A stretch of 64,000 nucleotides of DNA from Oscarella lobularis (lineage: Eukaryota > Porifera > Homoscleromorpha > Homosclerophorida > Oscarellidae): contig NC_089184.1 of assembly GCF_947507565.1 (NCBI RefSeq), positions 1,426,001 to 1,490,000 of the forward strand. Reading direction: 5' to 3'. Shown here piece after piece: positions 11,471 through 24,164 of the stretch. Made by a program: the position numbers and the translations under genes. The notes under the pieces are model-generated. The model made no database searches and was not told the DNA's origin. It saw only the letters and a program-made list of their open reading frames with translations. Position 1 is the first letter of the stretch. Each line of letters begins with the position of its first letter.

Positions 11471-14400
11471 TGTCGTCGCACCGAATTCCATGGGCATTGA
11501 AAAAAGAGAGATCCAACGTTAGACTGCCTTGATTGTAGTCCTTCTTCGGCAACCGAAGAAAATAGTCCATAAGGGTCATCGAGGCTGGAACGAAGACGTC
11601 CATTCCAGAATCGCGACGGAACATTTTTCCGCGCATCGTCGTCGTCGTCGTCGTCCCTGACCGACTTTTTGTTGTTGAACTTTTGCCGTCCTCTCCAGCG
11701 GAGGCCGTCGATTTAGCGCCGCCGCCAAACGTCCGACCCCACATAACACCCGAGGGATAATTCATGAGTAAGAGAAGCACGTCTTCCGTTCGGTGCGTCG
11801 ACACGGCCGTGACGATTAGCGAGAGATAAACGGCGAGCGTCGCTTCGGCGAGCAACACGGCGTACGGATAGGACAACGACGAACGAGAATAAGGCATCGC
11901 TGTCGGCCAATCGAGCACGCCGGGCCAAAGCGACGGCAAAGACGTGGGTCGCTCGGGAACGGCGCCCAAATGACCCAAATCGGACTCGGTGAAATGAAAG
12001 GTGCGAGCTCGGCCCGTGGTCTCAGACTCGGCGGCGACTTTCGAAATCGGTGGCGGCATTTGCAAGACGTCGTTGTCGACCGATTCCAATTGCTGTCGCA
12101 AATGAGATCGAATCGTCGACGAGCGAGATCGCTTCTCTTCGTCCGGTTCATCGCGACTAGAACGCGCCACGAGCACGCTCTGAAGTAGGCAGACGGACAG
12201 TTGCTCGGTTAGGCTCTCGATAAAAGGAAGGTAATGACGCACGGAACTCGACGGCGTCGGCATTTCCCGACACAAGACCAAATAGCTGAGAATATCCTTC
12301 GTCAGAGAATGAATCAGGGAGAATGGACTGAGCGAGCCCGGTAAGCATCGATACGTCGACAAGCAGAGAGGCGGCATTTTATTCGGATGCGACGGCGTTT
12401 GATCAAGTCGATGTTGACTGAGAATGACGCGATCTTGAAGTAGAATCGTTGCTTCCATTCGCAAGGCCACGAGACCGTTTCCCGACGCGCCGTGGAGACT
12501 GCAGTAGTGAACGAGCGTGTAGAGAAGATGATTCATGGCCGCAACCGTCCTTTTCTCAGAACGCCTGCCGTCGTTCGCGTCGGTGTCGCTTTCGTCGCCT
12601 GCGAAACACAGCTCGTTTAGAACGACGATTTCTCTTTTGAGAGCCGAATTTAGGACGGAACGCAGAGCGTGAGCCGCCTTCACCGTGCGGCAAGACGACG
12701 GACTCGAGCTGAATTGATCTGCGGCGACGGCTGCTCGACTGGAGGCGACGAAGGGAAGACTGCGGAATTGATCGACGAACAGCGATATGTAACTCCGAAG
12801 TTTCATTTGCTGTGATACAGCTAAATCGGCAGGACTGCTCGTTCGCTTTTGGAGAACTTGTTGTTGTTGTTGTTCAGTTTCGTTGCCCTTGTCGTCGTCT
12901 TCTTCCTCTTCTTTGCTCGCCAAAGTCGGCGGCGTCGTTTCAGAGCTGTCGAGGAGCATCGACGAGACGGGTTGACTCCAATCGAATGGATCGTTTTCGG
13001 ACACCAGAGGTTGACTCCAATCAAATGCGCTGCTACGATCGCCGGCGTCGTCGTTGCGAGAAGGCGAACGCTGTAAGTCGAGCGACTGTTCGTCAATCGT
13101 CTCCTCCTTGCCTTTCTCCTCTCCGTCGTCGTCTTCGGCTGCGACCGACGGCAAATTCATGAGAACGTCGAGACTCAACATCGGACAGCCGCCGTTCATG
13201 TGAGAATAAGCGGCAGCAAACAAGAGACGGATTTCGGAACGCGTGAGCGGATCGTCTCCCACTCCGCTCAGCCGATATACAGGCGCGATTCGACGGTCGT
13301 CGGCTACTGCCTTGGGCGTCGTCGCCGCCGCCGATTCCCCGCCTAAGAGACCACTTGCTGCCGTAGCCGTCGTCTCTGCTGCTCCACGATGACGCTGCAG
13401 TAGGGGATGATTTCGAAGGTAGAAATGGAAATTAAAAATTGCCGACGCTCGAAGACCATTGTCGACGCGATCGACGAGCAAAGTATCGAGAGCGGCACGA
13501 TATTCGCCCAACATCCAAAGAGCTAAACTGCGCAAAAACGCGTCGCAGCTCGACGACGATGGGTCGTTCGCCCGAGAGCTCCCCTCGCTGCCGTCGAGAA
13601 CATACTTTGTCAAGATTTTCCTCACAGTCGGTCCGCTTTCTCCTTCGCCCGTGTATAGGCGAGTTAGAACGAGAGCGAGTTGAATGTCCTTCAGTTGGCT
13701 CACGCACACGTCGATCGCATCCTCGAGATTGCCGCCGAGAATGAAAAAGGCGGCGGCGTGCTCGAAGCGCTGCTTGCCGAGCAGCGCGTACGCGTTCTTC
13801 AGCGCGGCACGACGCCAGCGTTCTTCTTGGAAATCGTTTGCAAAGAACACTCTCATTCTTGAATCTCCGACAGTTCTAGGAAAAACAACGATTGTGTGCA
13901 ATGTCGTTTATAAGTTTATCCTCCTATTATATGTTCCGCAGAGCATTTTCAATCGTTTAGTACGGTAGTTCGAACTGAGGCCCCCTTCCGCGCCTACGAG
14001 ACCGTTAAACGTTCAAAAAACGCGCCTCCTTCGCGTAGAATACTTTTAAAAAATTAAAAAAAACATTACGACACATGATACAAACCACACGGAAGACGGT
14101 GCTATGGAGGTTTATCCCTATCAGAGGTGCCTCACAGGCGCAGCGGAGAGAGTGGACGTAGGAAGGCCGTAGCCCTTGTCAAGTGAGGAAATTGACCAGC
14201 CACCGGGCATAATGGTCACACCTTGGGGAGAGTTGCCTGCTCCCTTCTATCCTAGCCACAATCTCTTGCTCCTGCTACTGATAAGTACATGTAAATGCTG
14301 GGTATTTATATAGGAACCCCACCGGGCTACCACGACTGCAACTATTCAGCACTAAAACGCGTGCCGTTTGAATCGAGACCTATGCCAATCGGCTTCAAAT

Positions 14401-17400
14401 GCAATTTTGACCGCGATGTTGATATCGGTTTTGTTCCAAATCAATTGAAAAACGAGAAAAGACGACGACTAACGCCTGCTACGTACGTAAGACACGCCCT
14501 GTCACGCTACATTGACGCAACCGTGACGCAGTACGCGCCATCGCTACGAAATGCTTTATACGCGAAGTAGAAGCGAGAAATCAGCTGCGAAGTACATTAT
14601 GAGTCTGTTCTAAAGACATTCAGTCGCTATTTGAACGCGAAAAGCAATCGGATACGCAGCGACGGCAATACGCTTGGTCAGCAAAATCAAGGGTGTCATG
14701 CCGGCTCTATAAATGGCAACCGAACGTGCGCTACAGACAACCATACAAACGCTCTACAGATTACTTAACCGAGGATCGAGTGCTTAATTAATTTATTAAT
14801 TAAACTTTTTGAACGTGCATCGGAAGCTTACTTGAAGAGACCGGCGAGGAGAGACTTTTTCTTCAAGGCCATATAAAAAAGAGCCGCATCAAGTGGTTGT
14901 TGAGCTGCCTGGAATCGAGCTTTAGCCACCTTCACATAGAGCATTCGTTGTCCTGCAATATTTCTTTACCACGCGAGTAACTCACTTTCTCCACGATCCT
15001 TCGTAGGCGATCGCCGCTTCTCACCCACCAGCCAATACCAATAGCTCTCAATTCCGCCCACTTGGGATCGGATCGCTGTAGCGCCGGCACGACCGACAGC
15101 AATTCTTCTTCCGCGTCCGAATGAAAAGCCCAAGCGAAGTCCGACGTCGACAATCCTTCGCTGAAAGCTCGACTTCTCAACGACGGAGGCAGGGAGCGAA
15201 GCAGGCAGAGAAAGTGACGAAGCGAGAGAAGATAGCGAAGGCCGCAATCGTCAATCGTGCTCGTATCGCCGCTGCTCGCCGAAATGGCCGCATAACCGGC
15301 TCCCGAAGCGGAATCCAGCGCGACAGCGGCGCCGTGCGACCGCGACGCCGGCTGCTTTTCGCCCTGCGACGAAAAGCTTCCCTGGGTCGACGCAACCGTT
15401 TCGACGAGAGCGAGAAGACGAATTTGATCGGTGCTCGACAGTCCGGGCAGCTGAAACTGCGACAGTTGCCGTGCCAACCACGCCGAATGCTTCGGAAGAA
15501 ACTCGCCCGCTCGAATGTTAGGAGCTTCGGAAGCGCCGTCGATTCTCGTTCCGTCGTCGTCGTCGTCGTCGTCTTCGTCGTCAGAGAATGCACTCGTCGT
15601 GTACGCTTCGTCGTCCCTCTCCGCCGATTCAAAAAGACTCGTGTAGACGTCGTCGTCGCCGCGAGAGCGGCCTTGTTTCGTTTCCGTAGCAACGGGAGAC
15701 ATCTCGGCGGCGGACGGCGCCAGAACGACACCGTCACTTCCAAGCAGATCCGTCAAAGAGAGAGGCGGCACCGCTTCGAGTCGGCCCTTCATTTCGCCCG
15801 CCGGCGGTTCAGTGACGCTCGCAACTCGTCCCAGGTAACTCAATTGGCGCTCGCGTCTCGGCGACGATTCAATTTCGGCCTCACTCCAAGACAGAGTTCG
15901 TCTTCCGTCTGCCTCGCTGCGCTGCTCAACTTTGCCCGCAGACTGATGCAGTTTCAATTGAAGAAGCAAATTGGCAAGGATCGCCCGAACTCGCTGCAGC
16001 TTTCCCGCATTCAAAAGCTCGAGCAGCTGATTGGGATGATATTGAACGAGCATAGGTGTTCGAGCCGACGCCTCTTCGAATAGACTTCCCTTATAAGCGA
16101 CGGGATGACGACGCAAAGGCGACGGCGATTCGGAACGTCGACGCCACTGCGAAAAGAGTTGCATTTCGCCTCGTCGAGAGACGATCAACGTGCCGGCGTC
16201 TGTCCACGCAAGACAGACGCTTGAAGAGTCGTCGCCGTCACCGCCGCCGCCGCCGCCCAAGTCAACGTGTCGAACGCAAGTCCACTTTTCGCTGTGATGT
16301 CGCGCCACGTCGTTCGCGGGCGAGAAGAGCTCAACGCGACGCTGCGTCGCGACGGCCAACATGTAACTACCGTCCTCGACGGAAACCCAGTCTAAAGCGA
16401 CGTGCGCCGACGGCGACGACGAGACGGTCAGCGTTTCAACGTGAACCCACTTCTTTCCTCCGTCGCTGAATCCTTGCCATATGGAAACGGCGACGTCGTC
16501 CTCTTTCGCCGTTTTGCCAGCGCAAGCCAATAGATTACAACACGGACTGCTTATAACCGTCGCTGCGGATTTCAACAACGAGCGATCGCCGCTTTCCCAG
16601 CGAACCCATTCGTACGATCGATCGTCGTCGCCACTGCCACCAGCGCCGCCGCTAATTTTAGTTTTTCGTTCTTGACACGACCACGAAACGAACGTGCCGT
16701 CGGAAAAGGCGGTCGTGAAAAGATAGGGTGGCGGCGAAACTGACGTCGTTCCGTCGTAGAAAAACGACTGTTTCGTGTCGACGGCGGCCGTCACTGCCGT
16801 CACGACGACGCCGTCGGGCAAAAAGGTCATGTCTTGAGCACCGAGATAGGACGACTCGATTTGGGGCAAAGGAACGGTGCGACGCCGCTGACCGTCGTTG
16901 GAAAACCGCGATACGGACGGCGGAGAGACGCGAACGAACCAAAGGTGAATGCAAGTCGTTTCTTTGACCGAACGAGTGACGGCGACGATGAAAAACGTCT
17001 CGCCGACGTCGCTTTCGTTGAAACGTCGACGAAGTTGAGGCAGATGGAAACTGGCGCCGGAGAAAGCGTGCAAAAAGAGCAGAGACGAAAATCGCAGCGG
17101 AGCTGAACCCGTCTGATCCAGCATGCCCAGTTTAATAACGCAACCGGGATGCAGACCGGACTGGGTCGAAACGACGGTGCCGTCCAAAACAAAGGCGACA
17201 GCACCGTCGCTTTCGTCCGAAACGATGCTGTCGAGAGACGATAGACTCGTCGGACTACGGGGAACTAGCACGGCTCTCGTCGTTGTAGTCGTCGTCGTCG
17301 TCGCCGCCGCCGTCGTCGTCGCCGCCGCCGTCGTCGTCGTCAATGAAGATGACGGTTGCTGACTTTCTTCCGATTTGTGAGCTTTCAAAAGAAGACCGGC

Positions 17401-19946
17401 AGCGTCGACGACAGCCAAGTGGAAGAACAACGTCGAATTGGCGTCTTCGTTTGCAACAAATAGCGTACCGTTCAACTCGTTCTGAGCGTCGGGTAAGGAG
17501 TTGAAGAGAGAAGCGGGCACCCAAGCGAGCGAAGAAAATGCCTTGGAAAGCGACGAATTGACAATCGCCAATTGATGAAGTCCTTCGTGACGAGCCAAAG
17601 GACTGACGTCGCTCGTCTGCCAAAGAATCAATTCGCTATTGGTCCCGTCCGGCGGATCGACGGACACGCGCTCGTCGACGTGAGCGACGGAGACGGCGAG
17701 CGGCAACGTCGAATGCATGACAATGCGACCGATGTCGAATCGATGTCCGGACGAGCGGCGTTGATGAACGACGCACGTGACGCGCAACGGATCGTCGCCC
17801 AATTCCATGTTCCACAGGTTGACGGCACCGTCAAAGTGGCACGTGAAAAGCGATAGAGTCGGATAGACGGACGCCGACGAACCGCGAAAGCTGAACTGAC
17901 GCAACGACGGAAAGGCGCTCGATCTCGCGAGCGACGAATTCGAACGATGATGCCCCAATTCCGCTTGACTGCCCGTCCGCTTGAGCGGACTTCCCATCGA
18001 CGACTGCATCACGTCGACGGCCTCGAGTTGCGGAACGACGACGACGTTTTCCGTCAACGAGTAAGCGTCCTCGAGCGGAAAACTCGACGGCAAACGCGAC
18101 GAAAAGCTGACGTGAACGAGACGAAGAGACGGCATGATGTCGTCGAGGTGATCGACTTGCCAGAGAAGAAGCGACCCGTCCGTCGGATAGATGGCGAAGA
18201 CCATGTCGGCCGTCTTGCGCCAGTCATTCAATACGTTACCGATTGCGTGTTGAAGAGGCGGAACGTCGTCGACGGTGACCGTGCGAGAAAGCGCCGCCGG
18301 CTGCCGAGACGATTTCTTTTCTCCCGTGCGTGGCGTCGTCGTGGGTGCGACGATTTTCTGATGGGATATTTCTATTCCGTTGTCTTCGTTCGTCTCTTCT
18401 TCGTTCTCTTCGTCCTCCTCTTCGACTATCCCTTCGTCTCCGTCTTCCATCTGCGATACTTCGTAATCGACGAGTTCGAAGGTGGAGTGCTGCGAGAGAC
18501 GTCGCGACGCGTTCGCGCTGGCGTAATACTGACTGAGCGACGATTCGATGACGGCATTGTAAACCCACGTCTTGTTGTTGAGCCAGTGAACGGCGAAGGG
18601 GCTGACGCGATCGCGATTGACGTCCGGCAAGAGGGGAATGTCGTGGCACGGATTGATCGAGGCGGTGATGTGGAATTTCAGATCGGCTTTGATGTTGAAT
18701 CCGCTGTCGACGTCGATCGATTGGTGCATGTGAAGTGGATCGAGATTGGGCGTTTGGGACCAAAAGCGAGCGATCATGTCCGTGCAAGAGGTGAGAAGAA
18801 CGTTGGGAAGAACGCCCCTTATTCGTTCGTCATTAATAATGGAATTTTTTAATTAATAAAATCTGTTATCGTTTCTTACCCGGGAAGCAAGTGACTCTTC
18901 TGTCGCCACGATACGCTTGTGACGGGTTCGGGATGAGCCAAATAGATAAAATCGTATGAAACCGTTTTGCTGTCTGAGACGGATTTCCTGCTGCTTGATC
19001 CTATAGCAACGTAGTAATTAAGCCAGTCTACAAAACATTTGCTGGCAATGTACCTTGAGGACTTTGAAACCAGACTTTCAATAGTCGATCATTCTAAAAA
19101 AATGCGTGAATCAGAAAATATCAAGACTTCTTCTTTATACCTTCCCAAGCGAAGCAAAGAGAAGATCGTCCGGTGAAAACTGAAGTTGATAGACGGGAGA
19201 AGAGATCCTTCAAAGAGAGACTGATCTATTTAACCATAGGCGTCAGAGAGAAAGATCCTAACGTCGTCTTCCAGACTCGACTCCAAGAAGCGGCTGTCAC
19301 CATCTCGTCAGCTTCGTAAAGCGCAATAGTCTTCTCGCCTCCGACCAAAAGTTTTTCACCTAAAATAAGAAATTCGTCGTCGAGGAGATTTCGAACGCAG
19401 AGTCGGCGTACCTCCAAATGTAAATGCGACACTAGAGACCGTCTCCTGCGCGTCCAAAACAGTCGTCAGTTTCCATTGTAACTAAGTACAGAAAAAAATC
19501 TCGTTTGAAGTCGAAATCGTTTCTTGCTCACTTTCTTCTCTCCTTTCTCCTCAAACGGTTTGAATATGTAGACTTTTTTCGACCAGGATGCGGCGATCTG
19601 AGTAAAAGCGAACTATTCTTCGTGCAGTAATATACGCGCGTTTCCGCTTACGAGTCGCGATGGACCCTGGCTGGCGTGAACGCAATCGACGATAGCCGTC
19701 GATGACGAGGCCACGTCGCTCGTGTCGATCGACTGCACTTTTTCCAAGTGACGATCGAGAATCACGACGCGGCAGCCAGATGCGCAGACCTTTTTTTCGC
19801 GAAAATTTATGGCGACGAGGTGAAGATGGCGTCAAAAGAGGCCTCACCAACGTTGCGTCGCTTCCTTCGCCGGCTGGAGCAAACGAGCAAGGACCGCGAT
19901 TGACGGCACCGGTCAATACTTGATGGCAACGCATTTTTCTACCCAA
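9241..19946 (-). CDS. DMXL: DMXL1/2 (rabconnectin-3 alpha), V-ATPase assembly WD-repeat protein
   Basis: DMXL proteins are the metazoan Rav1 homologs; with WDR7 they promote V-ATPase assembly and vesicle acidification. The start reads MGRKMRCHQVLTGAVNRGPC (19946; an internal Met at 19934 aligns with the human start). Next come WD-repeat exons and a 1,281-codon open exon region (14932-18777) with FHITASINPCHDIPLLP and FAVHWLNNKTW. The Rav1-like block FAWAFHSDAEEELLSVVPAL continues through 14832-14930 (KARFQAAQQPLDAALFYMAL). It then crosses a ~970-bp intron to FFANDFQEERWRRAALKNAY and HAAAFFILGG. The C-terminal WD repeats end near 9241 (AADGDIKVFRL; GADGAVKIR). Size is about 3,000 residues, as in vertebrates. 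Low-complexity acidic and poly-Thr/Ala tracts are present. DTWD2 starts divergently 47 bp away. Confidence 0.95.
11401..11471. repeat. (CGT)n tract encoding poly-aspartate in DMXL
   Basis: An almost pure CGT trinucleotide run on the plus strand, read as about 22 consecutive Asp codons (GAC) on the minus strand. It lies within a longer acidic stretch of the DMXL coding sequence (DDNDDDD upstream, EEMIGG downstream) and keeps frame. Confidence 0.9.
13862..14831 (-). other. Unusually long (~970 bp) intron of DMXL
   Basis: The conserved protein block breaks at LLAGLFK (donor gtaagc, at 14831) and resumes with MRVFFANDF, so the whole interval must be removed. No other join would keep the family alignment. 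The interval contains no supported gene. It has a small (TTAATTAA)-type tract near 14784-14806 and a TATA-like CTATAAATGG near 14703-14713 on the plus strand. The open frame at 14295-14570 resembles nothing I know. Confidence 0.7.
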
Positions 19947-19993
19947 TCTACTACTTCGGATTCCTTATCCGGGCGCTACAACACCGCCCGGAC
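19947..19993. promoter_or_regulatory. 47-bp divergent promoter, DMXL / DTWD2
   Basis: The two oppositely oriented start codons are only 47 bp apart, the tightest pair in the window. Core promoter elements for at least one gene must lie within or beyond the other's first exon. No TATA box is seen. Confidence 0.5.
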
Positions 19994-20996
19994 ATGGCAC
20001 TGCGAGAGGACGATTCGTTGAGCTCAGGTCCCTTTAGTGGCTTGATCGATTTGCCATTTGATCCGTCGAAAAAAAGAGCAAAGTGTGATCGCTGCCAGTA
20101 AGGCGACCAGAGAGCTCTACGCCCGAAAACTAGCACGTTCTCTCTTGTTACCAAGGAGACCAGCGTCTGTCTGCCTCTGTAACTGTCTGCCTCGCACTCC
20201 TGTGCTCATTGCAACGGAAGTGCACATCTTGCAGCATCCAAACGAGGTAAGATTGTTCGGTCGAGTCAGAAGTTGGACCAAAAAGTCGTCTAGGAACGTC
20301 GAAGTCTCACGACAGTGCCCATTTTGACGGCCGCCCTGGCACGAGACAAAATCCACATTTACCGCTCCAAAGTCTTCTCACGAGGCCGCTTTCCCACGTT
20401 GGACGACGCACTCGACGCGCACGAAACTGTTCTTCTCTATCCTGGACGAGAAGGCAGATTAATTAATTAATTAATTAATTAATTGATTTTTTGATTTGCT
20501 GAATACATCATCTTGTAGCTGTTGACGTCAGCGACGTTTCTCCTTCTGGAAGATTGCCACGTGTGAAGAACCTTCTCCTTTTAGACGGCACTTGGCGCCA
20601 GGCTCGCGAGATCTATAAGAAGAATCCAAGACTACACGTACTCAAACAGGTCAGATAGTAATTTTTTTCTTTTTGTTTCTTTCCGATATGGTTTTAGGTC
20701 GAACTCAGAATGTCAGTCATCAGTGCGTACGTCATTCGAACTCAGCCGACCGACCAGTGTCTTTCTACTGCCGAATCTGCCGCCTTGGCGTTGTCCGTTA
20801 TCGAGGGAAGAGCAGATTTGTACGACGTAAGCACTGAGGCATCGCTCATATCTCCCATGATGAAAGGGTTGCGTTCTTTCTGAAGGTCATCATTCGACCT
20901 CTGACGGCTTTGTGTCACATTCAGATTGGGCACGGAGCGGGCGCTCACGAAAGCAGAGAAAGAAAGCGACAGAAACCGCATAACGTTGTCTCTTAG
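19994..20996 (+). CDS. DTWD2: DTWD2, tRNA-uridine aminocarboxypropyltransferase
   Basis: DTWD2 installs acp3U on tRNA D-loops using S-adenosylmethionine. Exon 1 ([21 protein letters not shown]) joins exon 2 at [14 protein letters not shown], the conserved cysteine-rich lead. Later blocks are [34 protein letters not shown] and the signature [20 protein letters not shown]. Then come [21 protein letters not shown] and the tail [20 protein letters not shown]. Five short introns; the second (20247-20292) ends at gtctag. An AATT-repeat tract (20459-20484) lies in the third intron. The family assignment is secure, and the DTW motif core (DGTW) is intact. Confidence 0.92.
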
Positions 20997-21004
20997 TAGA
21001 GTTG

Positions 21005-21580
21005 CTTTCTAGTAAAGAATACAGTCGCTCCAGGAATCTGAGTCCCAAAAAGGCCTTGTGCATACGCAGCGCACCGAACAGTCTTGTTTGCTTGGTGGTG
21101 GACGCGAACCACTGATCAGCGTATCTTCATTGCATGCCTCTATGCTCACCCGGCCACAGATAGAACTAAAGCACTTGACAGTGGGCGTTTGCGCTCCTGT
21201 TCCGGACCCACAGCTCGGAGACATCACCGTTTTGTTGCACCTCTTCACAAACGATCTCTCTCTGCTCCACGCCACACGTCTACATACCACCGAACAGGGC
21301 CCCCAAGCGTCGCTCGGATTGACTCCTGTACGTCCCCTCCTATTGAGCCAACCCACGTGTAAGTGGGACTTTCACCAGAGCACGATTCTACTAGTAGAGT
21401 GACGAAAGAAACGCCGTTTGTTTGGCGTCGTACATCGCGGACGGCGACGATACCTTTGGCACGGGCGACAAACACAATTGCGAGCAAGGCAAAGAGCAGT
21501 CCACGCATTTTCTGGTACAAGAAGCCGACGGACTTTTAGCACACTGAATTTCCCGGACCTAATAATTAAGAAAAAGTTAA
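21005..21580 (-). pseudogene. Decayed copy of the TSP1/PLAC gene
   Basis: This segment is a partial, broken duplicate of the gene at 21826-24164. It keeps the signal-peptide exon (MRGLLFALLAIVFVARA, start about 21508), about 70 bp of upstream sequence, and pieces of two TSP1 repeats (DAWGPCSVVC; RVSIEACNEDTLI; FWDSDSWSDC). Relative to the intact copy, the intron and first TSP1 repeat are gone. A second deletion removes most of the next repeat. There are 2-nt insertions near 21333-21343 and 21268-21285 that shift the frame. The 3' half, including PLAC, is absent. No continuous reading frame links the fragments, so no functional product is expected. Confidence 0.8.
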
Positions 21581-21825
21581 TTTTTGTTAGCAGAGTCACC
21601 GCTTTTGATATCTTCCTTTTTGCACGCTTTCTAGTGAAAAAAGAAAAAAAAGAGAAATGACAAAAAGTGAAAAAGAAACAACTTGCTCTATAAAGAAAAC
21701 GAGAAAAGTCACGCAAAGCCATTCAAGCCGCCTATACCTACACGCACAAAAAAACGCAAACAACACAAAACAATCAAGCACACTGAAGAGAGTCAAGAGA
21801 CGTACATCAAGGTAGCAAAGCAAAG

Positions 21826-24164
21826 CTAAGCCTCGGTGATAACGTCATTGTAGCAAGATTTGCAGCAAACGTTTTGTAATCTGCATCCTCCGACGCGACA
21901 AACGCCGAGTTTGTGTATAAAATAGCAAGGATACTGCTCCCTGTCTCGGCACTCGTTTTTATCACCTGCCATTATAATGCATACTAATAAATGAATTACG
22001 GAACGTGCAATAGATGTCTTACATGGAACGCACTTGCATGATTTCTTGTGGCTTGGAGATCGCGCCCTGGAACACTTTGCGGTGGCAACTCTTTTGCTAG
22101 TGCATCTGTCAACACAACGCACTTTTCGTCTTTTGTAGCCGCCACCACACGTGTTTGAGCACTACAAAGCGCACGGTTGTAGAAAACAAAATCATGCGAC
22201 GAAATTCACTGACTGTGCTCCACTCTGACGTTGCCCAGATAAATTTTTCTGCCTTGACGCCAGCCGAGCACTCTCTTGTTCGGAGGCTGTTCAAGTCAAT
22301 GCCTCTGTCCGTGCAATACACGTCGTCCGTCTGTCCAACGAATGCCCTACGAGAACAAACGCGAACACCGCACGCGACAGTACGAGTTTGGGTGCCGGAA
22401 CCGCAAGAAGCGGAGCACTAGACGAGAATTAAGACACATATAAACAACAATTCTACTATTAGTCATCATGTATATATACCCTGGTCCAGGGCGACAAAGG
22501 AAGCGCCTCATAGCAGCAGCGGTCTTGACATTCGCGAGTCGTAGGAGGACGTGCCCCCGAGTCGGGGTTTGCGGCGCAAAGGCTATCGTTGACATCTTGT
22601 CGAAATATTCCTTTTGATGTCTGAATATTACAGACGCAAGTAACATCTCGCGTTTGGTTGCCACCGCACGGTCGAAGGCAGTTCGAGAAGACGCCTGTCT
22701 TCCATCGTGGATTCGTGCACGGACAGTCCTGAGTGCTGCAAATTCGGGACAAAGGAGGCTTATCCGGACCAAGTCTACTGGTACACTCTACATCGTCCGC
22801 GCTAACATTTTGTCCGCCTCGATTGCAGATGCACGACACTTGCCGAGTTTGAATACCTCCAGCACACGAAAAACTGCACGAGCCCCACGGAGACAAATTC
22901 CAGAAAGCTTCGTCACACGGGCATAGCTCCCCGCATCTCTCTATGGTAGCAGGCTCACTCCTTGCCAGCCGGTCACAAAAAGATCTGTCGACATTTTGCG
23001 TTTCTCGACCAAGTGGACATTGACAGGAAACATTTCTGGTTCTCGTTCCATTGCCACATGAGACAGAACAGTCGCTCCAGGAATTTGGGGCCCAAAACGG
23101 CCTTGTGCATTCACAGCGCACCAAACAGCCTCGACTGCTCGCTGGACGCGAATCCCTGATCAGCGTATCTTCATCGCATGCATCTATGCTCACCCGGCCA
23201 CTGACAGAACTACGGCAAAAGACAGCGCGCGTTTGCGTTCCGTTTCCGCACCTATCTCCGCCCTCAAGGACGCAATCCGACCAATCGCTGGAGACGTAAT
23301 TGCAATCAACAATGCAATTTCTCGTTGTATTCGGTTCCGGACCCACAGCTCGAAGACATGCATCGCTGTTAACGATACGTACATCACCGTTTTGTAGTAC
23401 CTCTTCACAAACGATCTCTCTCGTCTCCACGCCACGTCCACATACCGCCGAACAGGGCCCCCAAGAGTCATCTACATTGACCCCTGTACGTCCTCCGACT
23501 GAGCCGCCCCACGAGTAAGTGGGACATGCATCACCGCACAGTTCTGAATCGGCAGGCTTTTCCCCCAAGCAGTTGCTGTCATTAACTTGTTGTTCAAGTA
23601 CAGTAAAAGGGCTCGTCACGACGTTCTGTCGACAAGTGACGGAACGCGTGCGCACACCGGCGCACGTTGCTGAACAGGCCCCCCACGGACCGCTCACCCA
23701 TCTGGTAGTTGAAGCGTCACACAGTTCACGCGACTACACTAAGCCCCGCCCTCACGCTTACCCTGCTGGACAACTGACGCGAAAGCAAGGATATGACTGT
23801 ACTGGAAGTCTTGTAGCGGCGTCACAAAAGGGCTCTGCCCTTCTTTGTGCAATGTTGCCATTTAGGGTGCATATAGTTAGCGTAGTTCGGACACCTAAGG
23901 AAATTAAGCGTCGCGTTCACGTGATCGCGCGTTTCTTGTTTTGTTATACCTTCGACTCCGCATGTTCTCGTGCACGACGAATTCTCATAAACCCATAAAA
24001 AGGTTGGCGGCGTCGGTTCTATTCACAAACGACAACGGCATTACAAAAGAGCGACGAAGAAACGCCGTTCGTTTGGCGTCGTCGCGGACAGCGCCAATAC
24101 CTTGAGCATGAACGACAAAAGCGGCGCCAGCAAGCACGAGCAAGGTGCAGATCGCTCCGCGCAT
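21826..24164 (-). CDS. Secreted protein with eight TSP1 repeats and PLAC domain (ADAMTSL/papilin-like)
   Basis: A predicted extracellular-matrix protein. It starts with a signal peptide (MRGAICTLLVLAGAAFVVHA, start 24164), followed by an intron and a long exon (about 22487-23740) encoding six TSP1 repeats: WGACSATCAGVRTRSVTC, WGPCSAVCGRGVETREIVC, WSDCVLE...GNGTQTRAVFC, WSDCSVSCGNGTRTRNVSC, WGSCSFSCAGGIQTRQVSC and one ending CGGNQTRDVTC. Two more repeats lie in exons 22,100-22,412 (CSASCGSGTQTRTVAC; CSNTCGGGYKRRKVRC). The C-terminus CRDREQYPCYF...CRLQNVCCKSCYN has the six-cysteine PLAC pattern. No metalloprotease domain is present, so it is ADAMTSL-like or papilin-like, not an ADAMTS. N-glycosylation sequons are frequent. 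Exon 1-2 joining is uncertain. Confidence 0.85.

Noticed and set aside
14105-14140. String resembling part of U4 snRNA (aggtttatcc)
   Set aside because: Only ~10 nt match; the 5' stem, Sm site and remaining U4 sequence are absent.
14295-14570. Open frame of 91 residues in the DMXL intron
   Set aside because: No recognisable motif, no splice partner, and it lies in an interval that must be removed from DMXL. Composition alone does not support a gene.
15121-16083. 320-codon open frame antisense to DMXL
   Set aside because: Arg/Ser-rich shadow of the real minus-strand coding exon, caused by its GC-rich codon usage; no domain features.
17947-18852. 301-codon plus-strand open frame
   Set aside because: Antisense shadow of the DMXL WD-repeat exon; the minus strand gives the conserved protein.
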